DNA of 64,000 bases from Aselliscus stoliczkanus (taxonomy: Eukaryota > Chordata > Mammalia > Chiroptera > Hipposideridae), in contig CM066729.1 in assembly GCA_033961575.1 (NCBI GenBank), positions 37,420,501 to 37,484,500 of the forward strand, in the 5' to 3' direction. Positions 45,918 through 57,190 of the stretch are shown here, one piece after another. The stretch's first letter is position 1, and each line of letters begins with the position of its first letter. The position numbers were made by a program, and so were the translations under genes. The notes beneath the pieces are model-generated. The model saw only the letters and a list, made by a program, of their open reading frames with translations, was not told the origin of the DNA and ran no database searches.

Positions 45918-47330
45918 AGTACCACTAAAAGCAGTATTCTTAAGGCATTATTTTCCAAGTGAATGTTCTTTATCAGATTTTGCTCAATTAATTATTGTTT
46001 TGCTTGTTGTGGCTTCCAAATTCCTGAGTTAAATTGAATCTGAAATCGATGTCAAAAAATTATCACTTAATAAGCAAGCCCCCTTTATAACTATTGCACT
46101 GTGTTGTAAAAAGTAAATAAATAAACAAATAAATTAAAAATAATAATAATAAATAAGCCCCCCTTTAGATATAAATATGCTATTGCAATGAAGGTCCCCT
46201 ATAATTACTCTTTACTATTTTTTTATTTTCCCAATTGATGAGAAAATCTAAATGTTCAAACCATATATGGAAAACAGAATTGATGTTCACAAACTGCTCA
46301 AATGTTTGTTGTCAATGGAGATTTTTCTCTTGCCAGTGTTGATTTTCAGTTTTTAAAAACAAAAAGAGGGGAAGCCACGCTCTTACTTTTTGATGAAGCT
46401 CACATTCTTATTTTCCACGCCTAAACTTTTAAGAAAGGCTTTTTGTTTTAAGTGGTTCTTCAAACTTTTAACCTCTCATCGTGGCTCCTAATTTAAATGA
46501 AGAAAATTCACTCTTTCTGATCTTAAAACATTCTTTGCCAAAGTGTTGAGGTGCAATGTAAATTGAGTAAAAAATTATAGAACAAGTCAAAAGAAAAAAA
46601 AATTACTCTGGTGCTTTGGGATTTGATAGTTGGGGTGCACCGCTACTTAATTTGCTAAGTGAAATTTCCCCGGAGGAAAAAAACCCTAGGTACTCAGAGG
46701 ATGATGAAAGCACGAAGGATATCCCCAGCAGCTTCCATTCTCTTGACTCAATGAGGTAAAAGTTTTTTATATAAAGAGAAACTATAAAGCTTGTGGATAT
46801 TTTAACAAAATCAACGTAGTGTAACTTTGCTGACAGCTTGTCACATTTCACTGACTGTCTGTCTGGGGTACCGTGATAACATCTGCATTCACTCAGTATG
46901 AGAGCTTAACATAAGACAAAAAAGTGGGCCCTGCCACAGACGGTTCCATCAGTCTGTCAGTTCTGACATGTCATCTGAATTTTTTGAATCACTAAACACT
47001 TTTGAGACTCTGGTACTTATTATCTTTTCTTAGTTTCTATACTCGCTCAGCAATGCTGGAAAATGTAAAATTTGCAAGTAAGGTAGTGGACGTCCCAGGC
47101 TTTTTGTTGTCTAATCCGTAGGCCCTCATTCATGCTCACTGTTAATCTCTTAAGACATTATAAAACTGTTAGACAAAGAAATGTGAATACCTCTGCTTCT
47201 TTCGAGAATGGGAGGAAACCAAGGAAAATCAGGATCATGCTAAGCTATTCTTTTCACTATGAAAATGGTAACTTAAACCTGTTGCATCAAATTATCTATA
47301 ATTCCCCACACTCAGGCAAATGTTTTTGAA
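45918..47330. promoter_or_regulatory. candidate conserved non-coding block
   Basis: After a TAAA/TAA-rich patch (46106-46152), about 46260-47330 is repeat-free. It has a cluster of TGACA/TGTCA words near 46830-46980 (GCTGACAGCTTGTCAC, CTGTCAGTTCTGACATGTCA), the core bound by MEIS/TGIF-type factors. Function is inferred from composition only. Confidence 0.35.
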
Positions 47331-48199
47331 GAATGAACAAGAGTAGTGTCACATAAGGAGAAAAATGATCACAGAAATTTCAAAATCTGCCAAATTTGAT
47401 GTCAACAGAGCATCGGGACCCTGCTTGCTGATTTTCTCAGTGTTGCTGTTTTTTATGCCTGGCTACATGACATATGGTTAATATGCTTTCAGGAAAACTC
47501 ATAAAAAAGTTTACCAGCACTCACTAGAAATCATCAAATAGTTTAGATAATTTTGCTCTTTTTTGGGAACACTGGAACAGTTAACAGCTACATAACAATA
47601 GCCTTTTAAAATGTGGCTAAAATTCATTAAAACACAACATATCATTGACTTTAATGAGCAATTTTGTCCTCTAAACAAGAACACTTTACAGCATTGTTTC
47701 TGTAAAGCGTACATATAAATGGATCCTCGGAGCCAGAGAGAAGGCTTTTATGAACCACATAAAATAGTCAAAGCTACACTTCTATCTCCTCTTTGCAGTC
47801 ATTCAGGACATGAAGTTAAAACTATATACATTTGTTCTCCAAGTAACCAAGGGATAGGGAAGAGAGAAAAACAACATTAAATTAAGAGGCAAATTTTCTT
47901 CTGGCCTTCAAATGCCTATTTCCTTTTTTATTAAGCACATGCTTAACACCTGCAAATAATTTCAGGTATAGACACATGCCCCTGTAAGGAACTAACTACA
48001 GGTGTGTGTCCACCTGCACCCTCAAAGTGACTATCCCTCATATGGTCAAATCCTGAGAATATTTGTTTTGAAGTAAGGTGACACATATTAGATAGATACC
48101 CAATTAATTCAACCAAAACTATTAGGTAAAGGGGATCGTATTGAAATTTGGCTAAGGATAAGGAAATATACAATGAAAAGTAAACAAATGAAAATAAAG
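47331..48199. other. unannotated sequence
   Basis: Nothing recognised. The 144-codon minus-strand frame that starts here derives from the adjacent GGAAA array. Confidence 0.5.
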
Positions 48200-48344
48200 A
48201 GGAAAAAAAGAGGGAAGGGAAGGAAAGGGAAGGGAAGGGAAGGAAAGGAAAGGAAAGGAAAGGAAAGGAAAGGAAAGGAAAGGAAAGGAAAGGAAAGGAA
48301 AGGAAAGGAAAGGAAAGGAAAGGAAAGGAAAGGAAAGGAAAGGA
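48200..48344. repeat. (GGAAA)n microsatellite
   Basis: About 26 GGAAA/GGGAA pentamer units on the plus strand, a pure purine tract able in principle to form triplex DNA. Its two strands read as Ser-Phe-Pro and Lys-Gly-Arg repeats, which are artefacts. Confidence 0.95.
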
Positions 48345-51300
48345 GTGGGGGAGAGAAAGAAAGCTGGTATTAGTCACTGCTATATTGCACTACTGCATTT
48401 CACAAGGACATATTGTAGACATGTAGTATAAACTTGTGGAGTTAATATATTAGTTAGTAAAGAACAATAATAGGAATGAATTTTAAAATCATATGTTATC
48501 TTCTGCCCTTCCTAGGACTTTATATAATCTCAAATGGAAAAAACAATGTTCCATACCGGCAAAACCTCCCTAATGCAAGGATTGGGTAAATGGCACACTT
48601 ACACTGACAATTTCTCTGCTGCAAATAGATTTTGTTTCTCACTTTTCTTCCTTTGGCATCTCGTCATCTTGTAACTCTCTCAAGAGCTTTGATGTAATGT
48701 CATTTGCTTGATGTTTAGTCTGTGCCTAAAATGTCAGCTGTTTATTATTTTTACATTTCAACGCTAACACAATGGCACTTCAGAATAAAGGGCAAGGTTT
48801 CTGACACATCTCAATGACCAAAGGACTTATATTAAATAGAGGTTTCCAATCTTTTTGAAAATACAGGGTCAATCATTTATTTTTTTTAAACTTAGACCAG
48901 TTTTTATTACTATATAATTTTCTTTTTACATTTTTGTAATCTGCCTATGAGTGGCCCTGTTTCATACACTGTAGTGAGGTCTAGCTTATTTATAATTCAA
49001 GGAGTGTTTGCTTTGCCTACAGCCACAGAAAATCACCTTTTGTTTTTATAGAACAGAAACCCAAGATGGTGGAAGGGTTTAGAATCCTGGTCCAAGTAGA
49101 TAAAAAGATAACTCTCCAAAGGCAATCTCTCTGTCCTTCTTAAACTCCTAAGCCCAGGGGTCTCCTAGGGAGGAAGTATTTGGATTCTAGACTAAAAGTA
49201 AGAGAGTAAGTACAGAATAAACTTATAAAAGTTATAACAAGGCTGGAAACATAAGTGGTTTTCAAATGATGACCGATAAATTCACAGTTGACGGAGTCTT
49301 GGTGAGGGGCAGCTGATGGTGGAAAACCACCTAAATTATGCTATATTTTCAACCTCTTCCATCTTTGATAATGAATTCTAACATCCTATTGTGGCCATTA
49401 GTGCTTCTTTGTAATCATTTTTTCTCAACTAGAATTAACTAATCCTCTAGCCCCATCCCCTCCACACTAAATCTAGTCTATCATCTAAACTAAATCAGTT
49501 TACAAAGGTCATGTTTATCGATGTCTATATCACACACCTTAAAAGTTCTAATATTTTAAGTGTCATCTTACCTGGTCACAGCACCTTTCATCCTATCCCA
49601 GAGAAATTGAAGGTGAAATGACTTTTTTTTCCCCTTCTCAACACTACTTGGGAGATTGCAATTGGGGATTAGTGCTCTGAGGTACTTAGCTGGACTATAA
49701 CATAGAAACCAAAACTCTTCAATCATACTTTGCAACTGCATCTTAGACTCTCAATGAGGTTCATGGAAGATTTGCAGAGCAGAAACTAAAGTCAATTGGA
49801 GATCCATGTCTCGATCAATCAGTTATGGTGGTTGGGTAAGGAATCAAACTTCAAATGAACACTTTTGAGTCAAGCTCACCAAGTGACATTATATACCCCC
49901 TCACCATAATACCCTTCAGAATGTTCCTGACAAGTCAACGTTCAGGGAGCCATATGGAGCTCTGCAACTTAAATCATAACAATTCATGATTTCATCAAGT
50001 ACTTTCCATATTTTTTAGCCAGGCCCTTCTATTCACAAACTAAACTATTCTTCAACCTTTATATTGGTGACAATATTCGTATAGAATTAGCATGTTCAAA
50101 GCAGAGTTTCCATCCTTTGGCAGATACAAGGAAAGTGAAAATTCTCTTATTATAATAAAATTATATTCACATCTGGCTTTCTCAAGATTACTGTCTTTTC
50201 CAACTTAAAAAAGAAAACAAAGTCCTCAATTCTTATTAAACTTTCTGATTAAGTAAATTACTAAATCCAAATTCTTCTCAGTGGAGGCCCCACACACAAA
50301 GAGAGACCGTAGGATATGGCAGAGTTTGTAGAGGCAAAAAATCATTAATATGCAGCAGTTTTGTGAACTGTTTAGTCCCTGCTGCAGGAGTTAGAAGACA
50401 TTAACATTGGGTTGTAATGGTCAGGAGACTGAAGAGAGACTGAAGAGAGACGAAGCTGCCCTATCAATGGGCCCATCCTTCAAGCTCTCCCTTCAGGGAG
50501 TTTCTAACCACACTCAGGCAAACTCGACTTCGGGCTACTGTTACTATCAGCCATAAATCCTCAACCAAACAATTCAAGTACCCTCCTTCTAATATCCTAT
50601 GAGTCAGAGAGCTTACCCTCAGTTTCCAATACCATATATTTTGGTATTTCTTTGTGAGGTTAAAAAAAACAAAAACCAATAACTTTTGATATTGCTTGTA
50701 TTCCAAATGCTCAAAGGTAATGGTGAACAGTGAAATTTTACATGTGAGAAATCTTGATGTGTCTTCTGCAGAGTATGATCTACGAATCCACACATTTCTG
50801 CCCAGAACGTCTCAGGACCCCACTGTCCCACCAAGTACCATAATTTAAGAAAAACGTAAGAATAAACAAATGGCAATGTACGAAAAGATTAGGATATATA
50901 TTTTTCACTTATCTGAAATATTTCCAAACATTTCATTACAATACATTTAGTTGTTATATTGTTCTCAGTGATTCTAAGCCATTCTCACTTAATGGGGAGT
51001 TCCATTGATGGAGTAGGACCCAGGAAGGAAGCAAATTCACATGCTGGCCAGGGGTGTTATTTCACAAGTAACAAGGTCAAAGTTTTGTCAATAGGCTGAC
51101 TATGCTTTCATCATGTAAGACTGGAGGTTGCCACCTTAGGAAAGTACTTGCTGTTGTGAGGTGTGTTTGTTCTGAGGTTATTCAGAAAGGATACCACCAC
51201 AGTCCTTACTGAAGAACAGCATGAACTAAAATAACAGCATACCTATCTCCCCCAACTCCATACACCCACTCACATTTGACCTTGCTAGAGAAAATCAGTC

Positions 51301-51799
51301 CTGTTATCTGGCTGAAGACTGAGGGGGCAGAGTTTGCAAGACCCAGGAGTGTTGAAGGCCAAGGATGATAAAGAAGAGTTAAAGAGGAGAGGGAGTCCTT
51401 CAAAGGAAGAATACAACAGAGTTAAGGCTGTGAGAGCACATTTCCTGAAGACTTAAATAGTGAGCTCCTACTTCTCTTAGCCCCACCCTACTATGCTATA
51501 AGAGCCTAAGTTTATTAGCCATGAAGCCCAAACCCCTAGTCCTTCTCCTCTGCACTGTTTAGGGACACTTGCCAGAGTCTTCAGTAAAAGAACCATTTCA
51601 ACATCCATCAGCAATCTGAATACGTTGGGTCTAGGGAAGGCCACCTGGCAATGATACTCAGACAAGGGACAGTATTTAATTCTGTGATGTGATGGCTCTG
51701 CCAAACCAATAAGCTCCAACCACAGAGACTGAATTCCCCAATCCTTCCTTCATAAAAAGGATGCAAGAAGCACCCCAACTTTGCAATAATGGTATTGAT
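48345..51799. other. unannotated sequence
   Basis: Mostly unique. A 13-base tandem (GAGACTGAAGAGA) repeats about twice at 50424-50451. Pyrimidine-rich 49370-49610 may be an eroded LINE. The 109-codon frame near 50464-50793 has no recognisable domain and overlaps another minus-strand frame. Confidence 0.45.
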
Positions 51800-52082
51800 G
51801 ATGATGGTTAAAATCAGTTTGCTTTGAAGTGCTTACTATGGCATACCAAGCCCTGTTCTAACTCCTTACAATATTTTACAATGCAATCTTCATATTTAAT
51901 CTTCACAAAAATCCTACAAGGCAGATCCTATTGTCACTACCATTTTACAGATGAGAAAACTGAGGCAAAAAGTAGTTAAGCACTTGTTCATGATCACAAA
52001 GCTAGTAAGTAGTAGAGAATTTGAACCAAGATCAGTTGTCTCTAGACCCAATCTCCTCAGCCCCTATGTTATACTGCTTCTT
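51800..52082 (+). mobile_element. near full-length MIR SINE
   Basis: GTGCTTACTATGGCATACCA, AATCTTCACAAAAATCCTAC, CATTTTACAGATGAGAAAAC, TGAGGCAAAAAGTAGTTAAG, CACAAAGCTAGTAAGTAGTA and CCTATGTTATACTGCTT follow the MIR from core to its 3' end. Confidence 0.88.
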
Positions 52083-52172
52083 TTATTGAAGAAGGAGGAG
52101 GAGCGAGGTGGGGAAGGGGAAGAAGGGGAAGAAGGAGAAAAAGGAGAAGGAGAAAAAGGAGAAGGAGAAGGA
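52083..52172. repeat. GGAGAA-type purine repeat
   Basis: Imperfect GGAGAA/GGGAAGAA units starting at the MIR end; encodes an artefactual Glu-Gly run. Confidence 0.9.
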
Positions 52173-52624
52173 TCCATGATATCTGTGTATACTTGAAAGA
52201 ACCAAACGGAATCTTTGAGTGTTACCTTAATATACAATTAAGGCCGAACCAGGAGCAGAATAAAATTCCTACCTGTATCTTTTAAGAGATGGCTAGGAAT
52301 AGAATCCTCTCTCTAACCAACTTACTTCCCTTTCAAAACAAGGCTTTGGTTTTAAGCTACCTTCTCTGCTAAAAATATAAAATCCAAAGAGATGCACATA
52401 TCAAAGGTGCTTTGATCTCAGGTTTACAAAACATAATTATACGAGTTTAAAACAAGAGAAGCCGTAAAACAAGCATCCATTTTCTACTTAATTTACAGTT
52501 ATTTTGTATTCTTCCCTGAGTGCAAAGAGCAAAACGTGGCCCCAATATAAACAAAACCTCTAAAACCATGAGAACATAGAGCACGTCCATAGGATAAAAA
52601 GAAGTAAAGAATAAGTGTATAAGA
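52173..52624. other. unannotated sequence
   Basis: Nothing recognised. Confidence 0.5.
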
Positions 52625-52785
52625 TAGAATTTGAAGACTCAGAAAATCAGAGCTAGATTAGACCTCAGTGAGACTGTAGATGACAAAACCAGCTGACTTT
52701 TCCAAGGTCCTAAGTCAGAGCTGAGGCAAGTCAAGGCACCCAGGTCGGTGCTCACTCCACTGTCTCAATCGGCCTCCCTGAAACA
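52625..52785 (+). mobile_element. MIR-like fragment
   Basis: GACTTTTCCAAGGTCCTAAG, TCAGAGCTGAGGCAAGTCAA and GGTCGGTGCTCACTCCACTG fit the MIR 3' half. Diverged. Confidence 0.5.
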
Positions 52786-53299
52786 CAAGCTATTAGACAT
52801 ATGACAAAGAAGTGAGCGAGGGAGCCATGCCACATGAATGGCCAGATTGTTGAGGGAAGGGGGTGGGGAGAAGCAGTAAAGGACTGAAGGATAATATGGT
52901 TTTGCAAGTAGATCCTGTGGTTACCAATGTGGCAGCCCAAGAGAAAGAACAACTGACTGACAGCACGAACAAAGGCATGGACAATCTCACAAAGGGAGAT
53001 ACAGGAGTCACAGTGCTTCGTGCATATCACTAATACACTTCATCAAGTGGCGACCAAGAAAAACAGTGAGGAAAAGCCCACCATGCACAAGGGCCCCTTT
53101 ATTCTTTGGCCTTCCCTGTTTCACACACATTTTACCTGATGAAACATTAGACCTTTTGCTTCTGTTGCTGTAGGATCCTTTTGATTTTTCCACATTTGAC
53201 TAGCACATTTCATAACTATTTAGTGTTCTGTGTGTGTGTGTGTGTGTGTGCGCGCAAATTCATGTGCTGTGCACACTGATGACATATTTGAAAGTTAAT
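52786..53299. other. unannotated sequence with TG/CG repeat
   Basis: Apart from a TG tract ending in CGCGC (53229-53255), nothing is recognised. Overlapping minus-strand frames here are in different frames of the same DNA without a known domain. Confidence 0.45.
53229..53255. repeat. (TG)n(CG) alternating purine-pyrimidine tract
   Basis: About 11 TG units followed by CGCGC, a sequence type able to adopt Z-DNA. Confidence 0.9.
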
Positions 53300-55720
53300 G
53301 AAATCAGATGAAAATAGCTTAGATTAAAATTTCCCCATTTCTTCACTACAATGTCTGCCACCTACTGTTCAGCCACGAAACACTGCAGTTCTTGCATCAA
53401 TAAAACTTCGTATTAATATTCTCTGAGGTGGAAAGACTCTATTAGCCATTTTTTTCTCCCCTGTTCATTGCTTCCAACTGCATTTAGCTTTGGAACCCTC
53501 TGACAAATGGCCATTATTCTCTGGGCTAGTAAAAAAAAAATTCTAAACTTTAGGGGAAATGTCATTGGTCAAAAGCCCAAGGGAATTGGCTTGTTGAATT
53601 AAATGATAAATATATGCATTTAAGGTCATTAGAGACTTTATCTCCTGTGAAGGCTATATTTGTCAGATTGATATAATTTCTCTCAACTGAGTACTTAACT
53701 CCATCGGCCAACATTATTACGATTATTCCTTTCCCTTTAAGTAGGAGACTTCTAGCTAACAACACGTGTGTTCTTTCTAGTGCTGCTTCTTGAGCGATCA
53801 AGGCACACCTTTGTTTCATTTAGTATGCAATTTTCACCTCTGACCCAAGAAATGAGTCCTGGGCTTCCTGAACTTTATTGCCTGTTAATAGACTGCTGGC
53901 TCTCTTTTCAGCAGTAATAGAAATGGCGGAGAGGCATTTCATTTAAGAGGCTGGCAGACTGCAGCCTGAAAGACACTGTCAGAAGGAAAAGTCGGCCTGG
54001 CCAAGAAACAATATAAAGACCACAGTGACATGGAAGAGGAAGTCTTCCATATTCCATCCCAGACTGAACACCGGTATATAAATAAGAGCAGCATCCCAGA
54101 TCTAATTATGTTCCCACCGCACAATGACAGACACCCTGAACGGTGCTAAGTGATTGATCTAGTAATTCATCTTCAACTTACACCTATCTGCATATTTTGT
54201 TTCTCCTCATTAAATTGGAGACATCAGTGACAAACTTATGAAGTGGCACTCTTTGGCTTCATAAAATACACACAGATGCTCATCAGAGGCTCTTTCCTGC
54301 CCACATCTTAGTGACACGTGTTTATAATTTTGTCTGTATTTCGTTTGCTGTGGTTTACCCTTAAGTACATCTGTTCAATTAAAATGGAAACGTGTGACAT
54401 GGCCTGTACTCAGCAACTTTTGAGCTTGTTAATGAAACGGTCTAAGGTTCCTGCTGTAGCTCTTTATTTGCAAAAGGATTTCATTCTGCAGTTTTCCAAT
54501 GATTGAAAAGTACAAATAAAAATACCCTTTAAAACACACACAAAGGAGTCGACTGTTTTGTTAATACTTAAGAAGGGACATTATTACTGCATGAGGACAT
54601 TATTTTACATGAAAAGACATTATTAAAAATGATTTACTGCCTCGTGTTTGAAAACTTACAGGAAAAGTCTGATAATATATTAAACTTGTTTATTACGACT
54701 TCATATAATTTTGAATAATACTACTTTTTCCTTTGACAAGTGCAATAAACTCTACTGGTATAGACCTAGGTTGATTATCACGAGTCAACTGTGTTGCTTA
54801 AAGAAACATGCCTAAACAATCAGCTTTTGACGGCTGCATCTCCAGTTATTTACACTCACCATCATGGTAATAACTCACCATTTCTATATTAATAAGGCAG
54901 TGAAATTTATTATGATGGTATTGAAAAGTTATTAAGTACTGCATCCCCAGTGACAAAGTACCACAGCACTGTCACTATCCAAAAGCAGTTGCCCATTCAT
55001 CACCTGCCTTTCCAGATGGTCCTGCATCTTTATCGCTCCCAGGTTGGTGACATCACCTGTTCACCCACTCAAAATTGATGATGAAAGCAAACAGATCTAT
55101 CTTACTTACATTTACCAAATCAATTTAATTTTTACAGGCCATGGCTTGGTGACATATTGACTGTTTTCCTTAATGGCATCTACCGTATTTAATGCAAGGA
55201 TGTCATCTTTGATTCCTGGCTCGCATAATGTGTCATTTCATAATAAATTTCTCTAACATATTTACTTAATGGAAAGAATTATGATGGCTTGTCAGTTCTC
55301 ATATTAAACACAATGATAATTCTTTATCTTTTGGAGTATCATCCACTGGGCAACAGAGCTATTTTTAATCCTTCCTCTTCTCTTAAGGCGGGTAATGACT
55401 TGGATATGAAGTAAGTTCTAATCAAATCCTGAGCATATGACTGACCGCTCTCAATCCTGGGGCTCCATGTAAGGGTTTTAGTCTCACTTCTTTGTTATTA
55501 CAGAAGAACGAGATTCTCAAAAGGTGCTACGATTAAAGTCATATATTAGCAATAGCTAACGACAAACATATGAAATGTCACTACAAAAGGATAACAGCTG
55601 TAAAACTGATTTTAATGGTTCATATGATGTGTAATGTTTACTTCTCTGGATTATTACCATCAGTTCTATTTGGCTAGTGCCGTTAGATCAAATGTATGTT
55701 AACATAAATATCTGTATTAT
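53300..55720. promoter_or_regulatory. candidate conserved non-coding block
   Basis: Over 2.4 kb without a recognisable repeat, the longest such block with balanced motif-rich sequence (AGATCTAATTATGTTCCCAC, GTTCAATTAAAATGG, TGACATCACCTGTTC, CATAATTTATTA-type words). An 18-base unit with GACATTATT repeats three times at 54577-54632. No coding frame over 85 codons. Enhancer-type role is inference from the absence of repeats and from texture. Confidence 0.35.
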
Positions 55721-56575
55721 AAAAGGTTTAGATGCAGGGTGAAAGACTAGTCTATTCACTATCTGATACTCACATGTGACACCCTGTTTTCCTAAGTATG
55801 ATTTACAGATCCCATCTCCTGCCCTTTGAGACAAATGCTGCTCTGACATGTGTCCCCATTGCATTTTGGTGCATTTGTATTACCTAAAGGGCATAGATGA
55901 CCAAGGCCTATATTCAGAGAGGTATAGGCACTAGAGGGCACATTGCTGTGTGGCCCCCTGTCCCCAAACTCCCACTTGTATTATATGTATACAAATAAAA
56001 TCAACATCAAATAAACTCCAAGTTTGACTCTAAAGAGAAAAACCAGGAAGGGTCTGTGACAAAGGAAAATTGAGTACTCTAAAGTTTCTTTTGATAGCAT
56101 GACCTAGCCAACAGAAGCCATACTGCAAGCACTGTGCTAGATTACAGAGGGGGAGGAGAGGGAAAGGTTCAATAGCACCAGCCTCACCCTGCTGATGGAG
56201 ACTGACAGAGGGTACCTTCTTCTCTAGCTATCTGGTTTTCTCAGACAGTGTTGCCATAGTTAACTTCCTCCCACCCCTTCACTAAAGCTGGACAAGCTCT
56301 GCAATGATTATCTTGCCCTATACTGAACTGATTGGGTCCCAGGTTTCGTGACCTCCTGAGGAGATCGCACAGAGATGGAAGCACTCCACACAGAACCACT
56401 CTCCATCTGTGCTCCTACTGTTTAGTCTCAATCAAATGAGCATACATCTATACATCAACAACAGCATCCTAGCACGCTATACTCGTATGTCTCTTTGGAA
56501 ACCAAATCCAGGATTCCCTATGTCCCTATACACTTGAGAAGATACCAACTCAAGTTGGAAAAAAAAAAAAAAACC
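55721..56575. other. unannotated sequence with a CTCF-like motif
   Basis: CACTAGAGGGCAC at 55929-55941 fits the CTCF core consensus by eye, but single motifs of this length occur by chance. An A-run sits near 56561. No gene. Confidence 0.4.
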
Positions 56576-57190
56576 CATGAGGGCAGAGAGCCAGGCAACC
56601 TGCTCCTGCATGCAGATTAGGTTCACATAAGGGGGCTCTTGAGGCCCATCTATGGAGATGAGCTTACCCTAACTCAGTGGTTAGGCAGAGCCTTGCCCGT
56701 GGGTGAGGTTTCCAGGAAATCAGGGATTCAAGCTGGCAGTGTTGCGAGATCAACAAGAACATCTTTTCTGAGGACATCTGGTCTCTGTGCCAGGGTGGAG
56801 AGTCTCTGCTGGCATCACACACCTGTTGAATTCCTGCTACAAGAATCTAAACAAATGAAAAAATAAAAAACAAATCATCCACACCTGTGGCTGCCAAAAA
56901 ACTGAGGTTTCTGTGCCATGCCAGGCACACCTGGGCAGCCTGGGAGGTCAGCTGCAGTGTCAGAGGAAAATACCACTGCCAGCCAGTTGGTGGGGGGGCA
57001 CAGAGGTGCCCACTGCTCATGGATCTGTGGCAGGGGCTGACTGGCCTACACTCACAGAAAATAGACGTCATAGAAAATATATGCATGTTTCCCATACTGA
57101 AGAAAACTCTAGGTGTAGGTGTAGCAGGAAGTAAAGATTTCAGAGCAGAGGTTAGCATCTGCTGGATGTGTAAGATACTGAAAGAGTAAG
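56576..57190. other. locally GC-richer unannotated block
   Basis: Noticeably richer in G and C than its flanks. Both strands carry frames of about 100 codons (56847-57158 minus, 56887-57189 plus) over the same bases, with no known domain, so coding is not supported. It might be a decayed LTR, a non-coding transcript exon or a relic pseudogene. Confidence 0.35.

Noticed and set aside
47943..48377. 144-codon minus-strand open frame
   Set aside because: Mostly translation of the GGAAA pentamer array (Ser-Phe-Pro repeats); no domain.
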